Below, one piece after another: positions 35,236 through 43,023 of a stretch of 64,000 nucleotides of DNA. The stretch comes from Phil1 sp040767925 (lineage in GTDB: Bacteria > Bacillota > Clostridia > Christensenellales > CAG-138), in NCBI GenBank assembly GCA_040767925.1, contig JAXGNN010000001.1, forward strand, positions 186,001 through 250,000, given 5' to 3'. A program made the translations under genes and the position numbers. The notes below the pieces were generated by a model. The model was not told the origin of the DNA, made no database searches, and worked only from the letters and a program-made list of their open reading frames with translations. Each line of letters begins with the position of its first letter. Within the stretch, counting starts at the first letter, position 1.

Positions 35236-37743
35236 TTATTCCGCGCTTTTGAGCGACTGCACCATATCGATCGCGCGCACCTTGCGCCGCATCGCGAAAT
35301 TCACCGTCAGCGAGAATGCGAGCGTCAGCGCGAAGGCGAGGACGTAGCTCATGGCGCCCGCCGAGCGGACGAACATCACGAGGTCCACCTCGCAGGTCCT
35401 GACGACGAACGCGTGCATGTAGCTTCCGAGCAGCAGCCCCGCGAGCGCGCCGATGACACAGAGCGCGTTGTTCTCCCTGAAAATATAGTCGTACATCTCC
35501 TTGTCGTAAAAGCCGAGCACGCGCAGCGTCGCAAGTTCCCGCATGCGCTCGCCGATGTTGATGTTGGTGAGATTGAGCATCACGACGAAGGTGAGCATCG
35601 CGGAGCCCGCGATGAGCACGAGCACGATATAGTTCAATATGTCCAAAGAATCGGAAACCATGTCGTAGACGCTCTGCATGGAGCGCACGGTATACATTCT
35701 CCTGTCCGAGAGGATCATGGTCGTGATTTCATCCGCGCTCTCCTCCCCCGCGTCCTCGGCGTAATCCGCGAGGAAGCCGTTATAGCGCATTTCCTTCCCG
35801 AAGACCTTTTCGTAATAAGCCGAGGTGATATAGACGTAATGGAACACGTAGTTCTCCGCGACGCCCGAGACCGTCGCTTCGTATTCCTTCGAGCCGTCGT
35901 AGACGCGAAGGGTATCCCCCGCGCGCAGCGAGAGGGCTTCCGCGAGCTTTCGCGTGACGACGACGCCTTCGTCCGTGAGCGCGACGGGCGCGTCCCCGTC
36001 CGCGAGGGTGATCTTCCCCGCGAGGGCGTCGGCGCCCTCGACGCCCAGCAGGTGCACGGAATCCTCCCTGGCTTCGCCCGCGCCCGCCTCGCAGATGCTG
36101 TCGAGGCAATAGCTCACCCCGGAAAGATACGCAAACACCTCGTTCTCCGTTACGATCGCCGCCATGTCGGAAAGGGGCATGGGATCGTACGCGAAGGCCT
36201 GCACGTCCATGTGCCAGATCTTGTCGAACTGCACGTCGATGATGCCGAAGATCGAGTGCTTGAGCCCGAAGCCCGTCACGAGCAGCGCGCAGCTTCCGGC
36301 GACGCCGATGACGCTCATGAAGAAGCGCTTCTTATAGCGGACGATGTTGCGTATCGTGACCTTGGCCGTGAAGCTGAAGCGGCTCCACAGGAAGGAGACG
36401 CGCTCGATGAACACCCGCTTGCCCGCCTTGGGCGCTTTGGGGCGCATGAGGGCGGAGGGCGCCTCCGAGAGGGCGGCCCACGAAGCGGAAAGCGTCGCCG
36501 CGCCCGTGCAGGCGACCATGGCCGAAATGGCGACGAAAGCGAGGTCCGCCCGGAAGGGCATTTTCATATACGGCATCCTGTACATGATGGAGTACGCGGA
36601 GAGGATCACCGCCGGGAAGAGCTTGAAGCCGACCGCCGCGCCCAGAACGCCGCCCAGGACGCACGCGCTCACGGCATAGAGCAGATATTTGCCCACGATG
36701 GTCAGGCCGCCGTAGCCGAGCGCCTTCAAAGTGCCCATCTCGATGCGCTGCTCCTCGACCATGCGCGTCATGGTGGTGAGGCAGACGAGCGCCGCCACGA
36801 TGAAGAAGATCAGCGGAAAAACGTCCCCCACGGCCGCGACGCGCTCCGTGTTCGAGGCGTAATCCTCATATCCCGGATTCCCCTCCCGGGTCTGTATGTA
36901 CCACGTGCCGGAGACGGTCGCGGAATAGTCCCGGACGCTGCCCGAAACTTCCGCGACAAGCGCCTCGTACGCTTCGGAATACGCGCTGAGGTTCCCCTTG
37001 CCGGAGACGACGATATCCGCCCGCGTGTAGACGCTTGAGAGCAGGCCGACGATGGGGAGCTTCGTGCCGAGCCGCGCGATCGCGTTGCCCGAGGCGTAGG
37101 CGTATCCGTCGCTGCTGCCGTTGCCGATGGTGCTGTTGCCGCGCTCGAAGCCGCCGACATACAGGGGCGAATAGACGAAGCCCACCACGCGCAGTGCCAC
37201 GCTGCCGCCGGACGTGCGGAACAGGGCGCGATCGCCCAGCTTCACGCCGAGCTTTTCCGCAAGGACCGCGTCGACGGCGACCTCGCCGTCCGCGACCGGG
37301 AGCCTCCCCGCCCCGATTTCAAGGACGTTCATCGCGTAGTCCGGAGCCTCGTCGATGTCGTAACTCGGGAAGATGTCCATCAGCGAGCCGTATTTCTCCT
37401 TCTCCCTGACGGGCATGGAATAGAGCCGCACGTTCGCCTCGCTCCCCAACGCCGTATCCATCATCGCGTCGACGAAAAGGCCGGGGCGCACGGCCTCCAC
37501 CCCCGGGATCTCCCGAAGCGCCTCGATGTCCGCCGCCGTGAGGCCTAAGGTCGAGAAGACCGTGATGTCGGCGAGGTTGCTCGCGCGGAACAGCGCGTCC
37601 CCCGCGTCCTTCATGTCCGGGCTCGTGGCGCGGATGCCCACGAAGAAGGCGACGCCCAGCGCGCAGATGGAAAAGATCGTCAGATACCGCGCGAGCGTCT
37701 TTTTGATTTCCCGGAAAAGGTTTTTTGCGAAAAAGCGGTTCAT
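35236..37743 (-). CDS. FtsX-like/MacB-type ABC transporter permease
   Basis: 835 residues from ATG 37743, which overlaps the end of the ATPase gene region. The N-terminal helix TLARYLTIFSICALGVAFFVGI is followed by a large extracytoplasmic domain, then three helices (VFPLIFFIVAALVCLTTMTRMVEEQRIEMGTLKALGYG). A second extracytoplasmic domain and a second FtsX block (LTFVVMLNLTNINIGERMRELATLRVLGFYDKEM) follow. Such two-block permeases (about 800 residues) work with a LolD/MacB-type ATPase in mechanotransmission or lipoprotein and peptide export rather than classical import. The substrate is unknown. Confidence 0.9.
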   Translation of the reverse strand: MNRFFAKNLFREIKKTLARYLTIFSICALGVAFFVGIRATSPDMKDAGDALFRASNLADITVFSTLGLTAADIEALREIPGVEAVRPGLFVDAMMDTALGSEANVRLYSMPVREKEKYGSLMDIFPSYDIDEAPDYAMNVLEIGAGRLPVADGEVAVDAVLAEKLGVKLGDRALFRTSGGSVALRVVGFVYSPLYVGGFERGNSTIGNGSSDGYAYASGNAIARLGTKLPIVGLLSSVYTRADIVVSGKGNLSAYSEAYEALVAEVSGSVRDYSATVSGTWYIQTREGNPGYEDYASNTERVAAVGDVFPLIFFIVAALVCLTTMTRMVEEQRIEMGTLKALGYGGLTIVGKYLLYAVSACVLGGVLGAAVGFKLFPAVILSAYSIMYRMPYMKMPFRADLAFVAISAMVACTGAATLSASWAALSEAPSALMRPKAPKAGKRVFIERVSFLWSRFSFTAKVTIRNIVRYKKRFFMSVIGVAGSCALLVTGFGLKHSIFGIIDVQFDKIWHMDVQAFAYDPMPLSDMAAIVTENEVFAYLSGVSYCLDSICEAGAGEAREDSVHLLGVEGADALAGKITLADGDAPVALTDEGVVVTRKLAEALSLRAGDTLRVYDGSKEYEATVSGVAENYVFHYVYITSAYYEKVFGKEMRYNGFLADYAEDAGEESADEITTMILSDRRMYTVRSMQSVYDMVSDSLDILNYIVLVLIAGSAMLTFVVMLNLTNINIGERMRELATLRVLGFYDKEMYDYIFRENNALCVIGALAGLLLGSYMHAFVVRTCEVDLVMFVRSAGAMSYVLAFALTLAFSLTVNFAMRRKVRAIDMVQSLKSAE

Positions 37744-37744
37744 G

Positions 37745-38446
37745 TCACCACTCGATCTCATCCACCGGGACGGGGCATGCGTTAATCTCAACCGACTCGG
37801 CGGCGCCGTTCTTGATGCGCACGACGCGATCCGCCATGGGCGCCAGCGCCGAGTTGTGCGTGATGATGATGACGGTCATGCCGCTCTGGCGGCAGGTGTC
37901 CTGCAGGAGCCTTAAGACCTGCTTGCCCGTCTGATAGTCGAGCGCGCCCGTGGGTTCGTCGCAGAGCATCAGCTTGGGGTTCTTCGCGAGCGCCCGTGCG
38001 ATGGCGACGCGCTGCTGCTCGCCGCCCGAGAGCTGCGCGGGGAAGTTGTCGAGCCGGTCGCCGAGGCCCACCTGCACGAGCACGTCGCGCGCGGGAAGCG
38101 GGCTTTTGCAGATCTGCGAGGCGAGCTCCACGTTCTCGAGCGCGGTGAGGTTCTGCACGAGGTTGTAAAACTGAAATACGAAGCCCACCGTATCCCTGCG
38201 GTAGGCGGTGAGCCGCCTGCGGTCGTATTGCTCGATGCGCTCGCCGTCGAGCACGATTTCGCCCGCGCTGCAGCCGTCCATGCCGCCGAGTATGTTCAAA
38301 AGCGTGGTCTTGCCCGCGCCGGACGGCCCCACCACGACGCAAAGCTCCCCCTTTTCGACCTCGAGGTCGACGCCGGAGAGCGCCCGGATGGTGATCTCCC
38401 CCATGCGGTATTCCTTCGCGATGCCCCTGAGCGACAGATAAGCCAC
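37745..38446 (-). CDS. ABC transporter ATP-binding protein (LolD/MacB type)
   Basis: 233 residues: Walker A GPSGAGKTTLLN (about 39-50), Q-loop, signature LSGGEQQRVAIARAL, Walker B LMLCDEPTGALD and switch His in VIIITHNSALA. GTG start at 38446 with GGAGGG upstream. It pairs with the downstream FtsX-like permease (start and stop codons almost touch) and leads the three-gene operon. Confidence 0.94.
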   Translation of the reverse strand: MAYLSLRGIAKEYRMGEITIRALSGVDLEVEKGELCVVVGPSGAGKTTLLNILGGMDGCSAGEIVLDGERIEQYDRRRLTAYRRDTVGFVFQFYNLVQNLTALENVELASQICKSPLPARDVLVQVGLGDRLDNFPAQLSGGEQQRVAIARALAKNPKLMLCDEPTGALDYQTGKQVLRLLQDTCRQSGMTVIIITHNSALAPMADRVVRIKNGAAESVEINACPVPVDEIEW

Positions 38447-38478
38447 GTTTTCCCTCCGTTTTCCATTTCCTGAACGCT

Positions 38479-38484
38479 ATTATA
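38479..38484 (-). promoter_or_regulatory. Extended -10 promoter of the ABC operon
   Basis: TATAAT preceded by TGG on the minus strand (TGnTATAAT), about 33 bases before the GTG start. No good -35 is visible, as expected for an extended -10 promoter. Confidence 0.55.
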
Positions 38485-38560
38485 CCATCAAAGGCGGCGG
38501 CCCCGCGCACAAAAAGCGCGGACAAAAGACGATTTCAAATTCTTTTCACAAATGCCATGC

Positions 38561-38566
38561 TATAAT
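38561..38566 (+). promoter_or_regulatory. Extended -10 promoter of the MFS gene
   Basis: TATAAT preceded by TGC (TGnTATAAT), 20 bases upstream of the ATG at 38587, with GGAGG between. Divergent from the ABC operon promoter. Confidence 0.55.
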
Positions 38567-38586
38567 GTCATTATCGGAGGTGAATT

Positions 38587-39633
38587 ATGGCTTATCAGCG
38601 AACGAGACTGACGATCTACGCCTTCGCCCACTTCTCGGTGGACCTGTGCTGCTTCTTCGCGCTCTATTCCGGCGCGGTGGGCTCCAAGCAGGCGGCGCTT
38701 CTCGTGCTTCTCTATAACGCGCTCGCCTTCGGCCTGCAGGCCCCCTTCGGCGCCATCGCGGACAGGTTGGACGACGCGCGACCCGCCGCGGTGCTCGGCT
38801 GCGGGCTCGTGGCGCTGGGCGTCATGGCGCGGGAGCGCTTCTTCCTCTCGATCGCCTGCCTCGGCCTTGGAAATGCGCTCTTCCACGTGGGCGGCGCCGT
38901 AGCGACGCTGCGCCACCGTCCCGGGGACGCGCTGAGCGCGGGGTTCTACGTCGCCCCCGGCGCGCTCGGCGTGGCGCTCGGCATGTTGAGCGCGGCCTCC
39001 GGCGCGCTTTCCACCGCGATGGGCGTGCTCCTCATGCTCGTGTGCGTGTTCCTGATCGTCGCCGTCGGCCCCGGCGCGCCGCGCCGCTGCGCCGTCGAGG
39101 AGACGCCGCGCGAACCCGCGCCGCTCGGCGCGGGCGCGATCATGCTCTGCCTCGTATCCATCGGCGTGCGTTCCTTCGCGGGCTTCGCGGCCGACCTGCC
39201 CAAGCTCCTCCTCATCGGCGGACTCGCGGCCTTTCTGGGCAAACTCCTCGGCGGCGCGCTCGCGCGCAGGCTTCCCTGGAACGTTCTTGCGGTCGCCTGC
39301 GTTTCCATAGGGGGACTGACGATGGCGTTCTTTGCCGGGAAGGCTTTCATCTACATCGGCGTGTTCCTCTTCAATTTCGCCATGCCGCTCACGCTCTCGG
39401 CCGTGATGAAATCCCTGCCCGGCCGCGCAGGGCTGGGCTTCGGGCTCACGACGCTCGCGCTGCTCCTGGGCTGGCTGCCGCTCGTACCCCTTGAAACGGG
39501 CTACGACGCGCCCCCTTATCTCATCGCCGCCCTGACGCTCGCGGCGGCGTTCCTGCTCTTCTTCGCGCTCAAGCCGAAAAAGAAAAAATTACCCGAGTTA
39601 CAGGAGGAAAACCAACATGACGCTTCTTCTTGA
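38587..39633 (+). CDS. Major facilitator superfamily transporter (Fsr-like)
   Basis: 348 residues with about 10-11 membrane segments, shorter than the usual 12-segment MFS. The loop FGLQAPFGAIADRLDDARP corresponds to the MFS motif A region, and CLGLGNALFHVGGAVATL recalls the GxGNAxFHPxG signature of fosmidomycin-resistance-like carriers. A C-terminal Lys-rich tail follows. Substrate unknown. RBS GGAGG; the 3' end overlaps the next small gene by 17 bases. Confidence 0.8.
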   Translation: MAYQRTRLTIYAFAHFSVDLCCFFALYSGAVGSKQAALLVLLYNALAFGLQAPFGAIADRLDDARPAAVLGCGLVALGVMARERFFLSIACLGLGNALFHVGGAVATLRHRPGDALSAGFYVAPGALGVALGMLSAASGALSTAMGVLLMLVCVFLIVAVGPGAPRRCAVEETPREPAPLGAGAIMLCLVSIGVRSFAGFAADLPKLLLIGGLAAFLGKLLGGALARRLPWNVLAVACVSIGGLTMAFFAGKAFIYIGVFLFNFAMPLTLSAVMKSLPGRAGLGFGLTTLALLLGWLPLVPLETGYDAPPYLIAALTLAAAFLLFFALKPKKKKLPELQEENQHDASS

Positions 39634-39766
39634 CGTCGCCCCCGCCATCTTCTTCTTCATCCCGTTCATCGTCGTCGCGCTCGTGATCGTTGCCGTCGGC
39701 GTAGGCGCCTACTTCCTCGTGCGCGCGATTAAAAAGAAAAACCGGGCGGAAGAGCCCGGCAAGTGA
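39617..39766 (+). CDS. Small membrane protein, 49 residues
   Basis: ATG 39617 with a good RBS (CAGGAGG, about 10 bases upstream) located inside the end of the MFS gene; stop TGA at 39764-39766. One membrane helix (IFFFIPFIVVALVIVAVGVG), then a basic cytoplasmic tail (RAIKKKNRAEEPGK). Its stop overlaps the GTG of the next gene in a GTGA arrangement, so the three genes look translationally coupled. Function unknown; it could be a small partner of the MFS protein. Confidence 0.75.
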   Translation: MTLLLDVAPAIFFFIPFIVVALVIVAVGVGAYFLVRAIKKKNRAEEPGK

Positions 39767-40125
39767 GCGCGGCGCTTTGGGGGACGCTCTACTTCCTCGT
39801 CCCCCTCGCTCTCACCATGGCCGTTGAGGCGCTCATAGGGGCGCTGTTTCGCCTAACATTCAAGGAGCAGCGCCTGCTGCTCCTCGTCAATGCCGTCACG
39901 AATCCATCGGTGAGCCTTCTTTTGTATCTCTGCAGGTATTATCTCCCGCGGAGCGACGTTTTCGACGTTTTCGCCGTCGCCCTCCTCGAAGCCGCGGTCG
40001 TGTTCGCCGAATGGCGGCTGATGCGGCGGCTGTTCGACGGAAAAAGGCGCTTCTTTCTCCTCTCCCTCGCGTGCAACGCGGCGTCGTTTTCCGCGGGACT
40101 CATGCTGACGCTCATCCTATTTTGA
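39763..40125 (+). CDS. Hypothetical membrane protein, 120 residues
   Basis: GTG start at 39763 overlapping the preceding stop (GTGA). Four hydrophobic segments (LYFLVPLALTMAVEALIGAL, LLLLVNAVTNPSVSLLLYLC, FAVALLEAAVVFAEWRL, LLSLACNAASFSAGLMLTL). A conserved-looking NAVTNPSVSL loop and an acidic EAAVVFAEW are typical of small uncharacterised clostridial membrane proteins. It overlaps the convergent propeller gene by 14 bases at the 3' end. Function unknown. Confidence 0.75.
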   Translation: MSAALWGTLYFLVPLALTMAVEALIGALFRLTFKEQRLLLLVNAVTNPSVSLLLYLCRYYLPRSDVFDVFAVALLEAAVVFAEWRLMRRLFDGKRRFFLLSLACNAASFSAGLMLTLILF

Positions 40126-41941
40126 CGCAGATGATCTTCTGCGTTTCCCCGCTACCCGCCTGCCCCCGCGTGCCGACCACGACGTAGTTGCCGAACACGG
40201 CGGGCGTGGATTCGATGCGGGAGCCGAGGTCGACGGAGGCGAGGACATCCCCCGTCCTCGCGTCGTGGAGGCGCATGATGCCGTCCCTGTCGCACTGGAT
40301 GATATAGGCGTCTTCATTTTCGTCGTAGATGACGACGGGCGAGCTCCAGTATCCCGCGCCCTGCTCATGGCGCCACGCCTCCGCGCCCGTGTCCTTATAG
40401 TAGGCGACGAGCCTGCCGCCGTTGCGCGCGGCGCCGTTGACCTCCACGGGCACGAGCGTCATGCTGAAGATGACGAGGTCGCTGATTTTGCCGCGGCCGG
40501 CGTGCGGCGTGGCGAGCGTGCCGCCGTTGGAGGATTCGCTCCCCACGCTCGCGTCCCACGGCCTTTCCCAGAGGATTTTCCCCGTGAGACCGTCGATCTT
40601 CCTGTGGATGCTCTTGCCGTATCCGTTTGTGACGCCGGGTTGCTTGTCCACCTCGTTTGCGGTATAAAGATAGAATGTCGCCTTCCCCGGGTCCTCCTCG
40701 ATGACGAGGGAAGCGTCGCTGTCGTCCGTCACGTCCACGACGTACTGGGTTTCGAGCGTGTTGATGTCCACGCACTGGAGAAGGCCGCCGTTGTCGGTGA
40801 AGAAAACGTAGTTCCGCCACGCCGCCACGGAGTTCTCGATGCCCCACCAGCGCTGGGTATCCCCCTCCCCGTAGTTCGAGGCGGTGTAGCGGTATTTGGC
40901 GAGCGGGCCCGGGCTGACGGAAACCGTGCCCGCCGTTTTATCGAACGCGGCGTTGAGCTTCACGCTGTACAGAACCCCGTTCTCGCCGCCCGTGATGAGC
41001 GTGTCCGCGTTTGCCGCAAGCAGCGCCGAGGAATCGTACGCCTGCCAGACGCGGTAGGAGAACGGGTCCTTCCCGCCGAAATTCCAGATGACCTTGTTTT
41101 CGATGAGCGAGATCACGCGGAACCACGCGCCCCTGTTGCCCTCCTCGTTCGTGGAGGGGATGCCCTGCCCGGTGTAGAGCAGGGGATAGCCGCGCGGGTC
41201 GAGCGCCGCGGTGCCCTTGGTGGCGACGCCGAGGTTGATGGGGCTTCTGGTAGCTTCGCCCGTGGAGAGCTCGAAGAAATAGATCTTGCCGTCCATCGCG
41301 GGATAGATGACCTCGGTGAAGCCCTCTTTCTGCTTGTATTGCTCGGCGATGCCAAGAAGGGGCCGCACGTCGTCCTCCCACTGGACGATGAGGGGCATAC
41401 CCGTCCAGCCCGTGCCCGTCCAGGTGCCGTCGTCGCCGCAGTCGAGCGCGCCGGTATCCGCCTCCCAGCCGCGGGAAAGGGTTTTATCGGCGACGCTCTG
41501 CGTGCCGTATGTGAACGTGTTCCGATAATTGTTGCCGCCGAAGGCCGTGACGCCTTTGAGGGCGGTATACAAGTCGTAACGGGGGAAGCTGATCGCGTCC
41601 TCCCGCGAAAAGGCCGTCACGATCTCCCTGTTGTACATGATCTCGGAGGAAAAGCCAAGCGCCGAGAGCTGCGCCCCGTCCATGACCGTCACGCGAAGCG
41701 CTTCGGGCAACTGGAGCGTCTGCGTCGGCGAAGGAGGAGGTGTAAGCGCGCTCTGTACGGACGGGTCGGGCGAGGGCGTATTCTTCGGCCCGGCCGCTGC
41801 ATCCCCGGAGAGAAGGCCCGTCAGGAGCCATGTCAGCCCGCCGATCACCGCGAAAAGGACCAGCAGCACGAATACCCTTCGCGCCGCGTACTTGCGCTGC
41901 CTGATCGCGCGGAAGCTTTTCCGATTCGTCTGCTTTCCCAT
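40112..41941 (-). CDS. Membrane-anchored PQQ-like beta-propeller protein
   Basis: 609 residues. A basic cytoplasmic start (KSFRAIRQRKYAARR), one membrane helix (VFVLLVLFAVIGGLTWLLTG), a Pro/Thr/Ser linker (about 50-75), then an extracytoplasmic propeller. Repeats of the PQQ type can be seen (DGKIYFFELSTGEATRSPIN, GENGVLYSVKLNAAFD, NGGLLQCVDINTLETQYVVD, IDGLTGKILWERPWD, RLHDARTGDVLASVDL). There is no evidence for a bound cofactor; BamB-like scaffolding or ligand sensing is more likely. ATG 41941 with GGAGG five bases upstream. It follows the beta-helix lipoprotein gene on the same strand. Confidence 0.82.
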   Translation of the reverse strand: MGKQTNRKSFRAIRQRKYAARRVFVLLVLFAVIGGLTWLLTGLLSGDAAAGPKNTPSPDPSVQSALTPPPSPTQTLQLPEALRVTVMDGAQLSALGFSSEIMYNREIVTAFSREDAISFPRYDLYTALKGVTAFGGNNYRNTFTYGTQSVADKTLSRGWEADTGALDCGDDGTWTGTGWTGMPLIVQWEDDVRPLLGIAEQYKQKEGFTEVIYPAMDGKIYFFELSTGEATRSPINLGVATKGTAALDPRGYPLLYTGQGIPSTNEEGNRGAWFRVISLIENKVIWNFGGKDPFSYRVWQAYDSSALLAANADTLITGGENGVLYSVKLNAAFDKTAGTVSVSPGPLAKYRYTASNYGEGDTQRWWGIENSVAAWRNYVFFTDNGGLLQCVDINTLETQYVVDVTDDSDASLVIEEDPGKATFYLYTANEVDKQPGVTNGYGKSIHRKIDGLTGKILWERPWDASVGSESSNGGTLATPHAGRGKISDLVIFSMTLVPVEVNGAARNGGRLVAYYKDTGAEAWRHEQGAGYWSSPVVIYDENEDAYIIQCDRDGIMRLHDARTGDVLASVDLGSRIESTPAVFGNYVVVGTRGQAGSGETQKIICVKIG

Positions 41942-41992
41942 ACATCCCTCCGCAAGCGGCGCAATGCGGGAAATTCCCGGCGGCGCCTTCGT

Positions 41993-42988
41993 TCAGCTTG
42001 GCGTTTCTGTCGGTTCGGGCGTGGGGGTCGGGAAGCCGGCGGCGCTTTCAAAGAAGGAGATGCTCCCGCCGCCCACCTCGAAGCGAAGCTCCGGCTCGCA
42101 GAAGCCGACGGCGTTGATGTGCTCCCTAAGGGCGAACAGGAACAACCCCACGCCCTTCTTGCCGCCCCTAGCCTCGATGCTTACGACGCCCTCGACGTAG
42201 ATTTCCGATATTTCCGCCCCGTGATACTCTCCGTTGTTGGTGACGATGAGCTTGGACCCGTCGTACAGGACGAGCGTGCCCTCGCACTTGAGCGCGTTGT
42301 AGTTTTCATCCGTGGTGGAATTGAGCACGGAGCCGCGGTTGAGCACGATGTCGTCCTTCGTGGCGTTCACCCCGCCGAGCGCGCCCTCGGCGAGCACGCG
42401 CGCATCCTCCTCGAGCACCAGCCCTTCGGCCTTGATGCCGCTGCCGACGTTGCTCGCGACATAGAGCCGGCTTTCCGCGCCGACGGTCACATGCCCCTCG
42501 GCGTAGATCGCGTGAGCCACGGCGCGGATGGTCGCGCTGCCCGACAGGGTCGCGTCGCCCAGGCAGCCCACGGCGTACGCGCCCGCGTTGAGGGTAACGT
42601 CCTCCAATTTGAGCGTGCAGCCCTCTCCGAGCCGTATGATGCAATCCCCGTTGCCGGAGATGGTCGAGCCGTTGCCGATGATGGTCAGCGTCGCGTTCTC
42701 CCGATCGAAGGTGAGCATCTCCTTCTCGAGGTCGATGGACGCGTTGAGCGTGAGCGTTTCCGCGCCGCCCTCGAGCGCCTTGACGAGCTGCGCCGCCGTC
42801 ACGATCCCCTCCGCGCCGGAGGGGTCCGCAAGATCGATCTGGTCGCCGTCCTCCGCCCCGTTTTTCGCGCAGGCGAGCGCGGAAAGGAGCGTCAGCGCGA
42901 CGGCCAAAAGCAGCGCGATATATTTCGCGTTATATTTCGCGATATACTCCGCGGTATATTTCATAAAAGAATGCTTGTCCATAATCAT
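41993..42988 (-). CDS. Lipoprotein with right-handed beta-helix-like repeats
   Basis: About 331 residues; the exact start among three Met codons (42988, 42982, 42964) is uncertain. The signal region contains KYTAEYIAKYNAKYIA, encoded by a 12-bp DNA repeat, then LLLAVALTLLSALAC with a lipobox ending in Cys. The body shows short beta-strand repeats (ATLTIIGNGSTISGNGDCII, CTLKLEDVTLNAGAYAVGCL, ATLSGSATIRAVAHAIYAEG, LVLEEDARVLAEGAL) typical of pectate-lyase-like beta-helices. It has a Thr/Pro/Glu tail (TPTPEPTETPS). Probably a surface carbohydrate- or protein-binding lipoprotein; no catalytic motif is recognised. Confidence 0.7.
   Translation of the reverse strand: MIMDKHSFMKYTAEYIAKYNAKYIALLLAVALTLLSALACAKNGAEDGDQIDLADPSGAEGIVTAAQLVKALEGGAETLTLNASIDLEKEMLTFDRENATLTIIGNGSTISGNGDCIIRLGEGCTLKLEDVTLNAGAYAVGCLGDATLSGSATIRAVAHAIYAEGHVTVGAESRLYVASNVGSGIKAEGLVLEEDARVLAEGALGGVNATKDDIVLNRGSVLNSTTDENYNALKCEGTLVLYDGSKLIVTNNGEYHGAEISEIYVEGVVSIEARGGKKGVGLFLFALREHINAVGFCEPELRFEVGGGSISFFESAAGFPTPTPEPTETPS
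42915..42962. repeat. 12-bp tandem repeat, four units, inside a signal-peptide coding region
   Basis: Four consecutive 12-base units, GCGATATATTTC, GCGTTATATTTC, GCGATATACTCC and GCGGTATATTTC, differ at one to three positions. They encode a repeated Tyr-x-Ala-(Glu/Lys) peptide just before the hydrophobic core of the lipoprotein signal. A unit length divisible by three keeps the frame whatever the copy number. Confidence 0.8.
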
Positions 42989-42994
42989 ATCAGG

Positions 42995-43023
42995 ATTTTA
43001 CCACATTCCGCCGTCATTGTAAA
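42995..43023 (-). promoter_or_regulatory. Promoter of the beta-helix lipoprotein gene
   Basis: TTTACA (43023-43018), a 17-base spacer and TAAAAT (43000-42995), overlapping the last codons of the upstream dehydrogenase gene. The predicted start point is at about 42988, so an ATG at 42988 would be leaderless and the later Met codons may be used. Confidence 0.6.
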
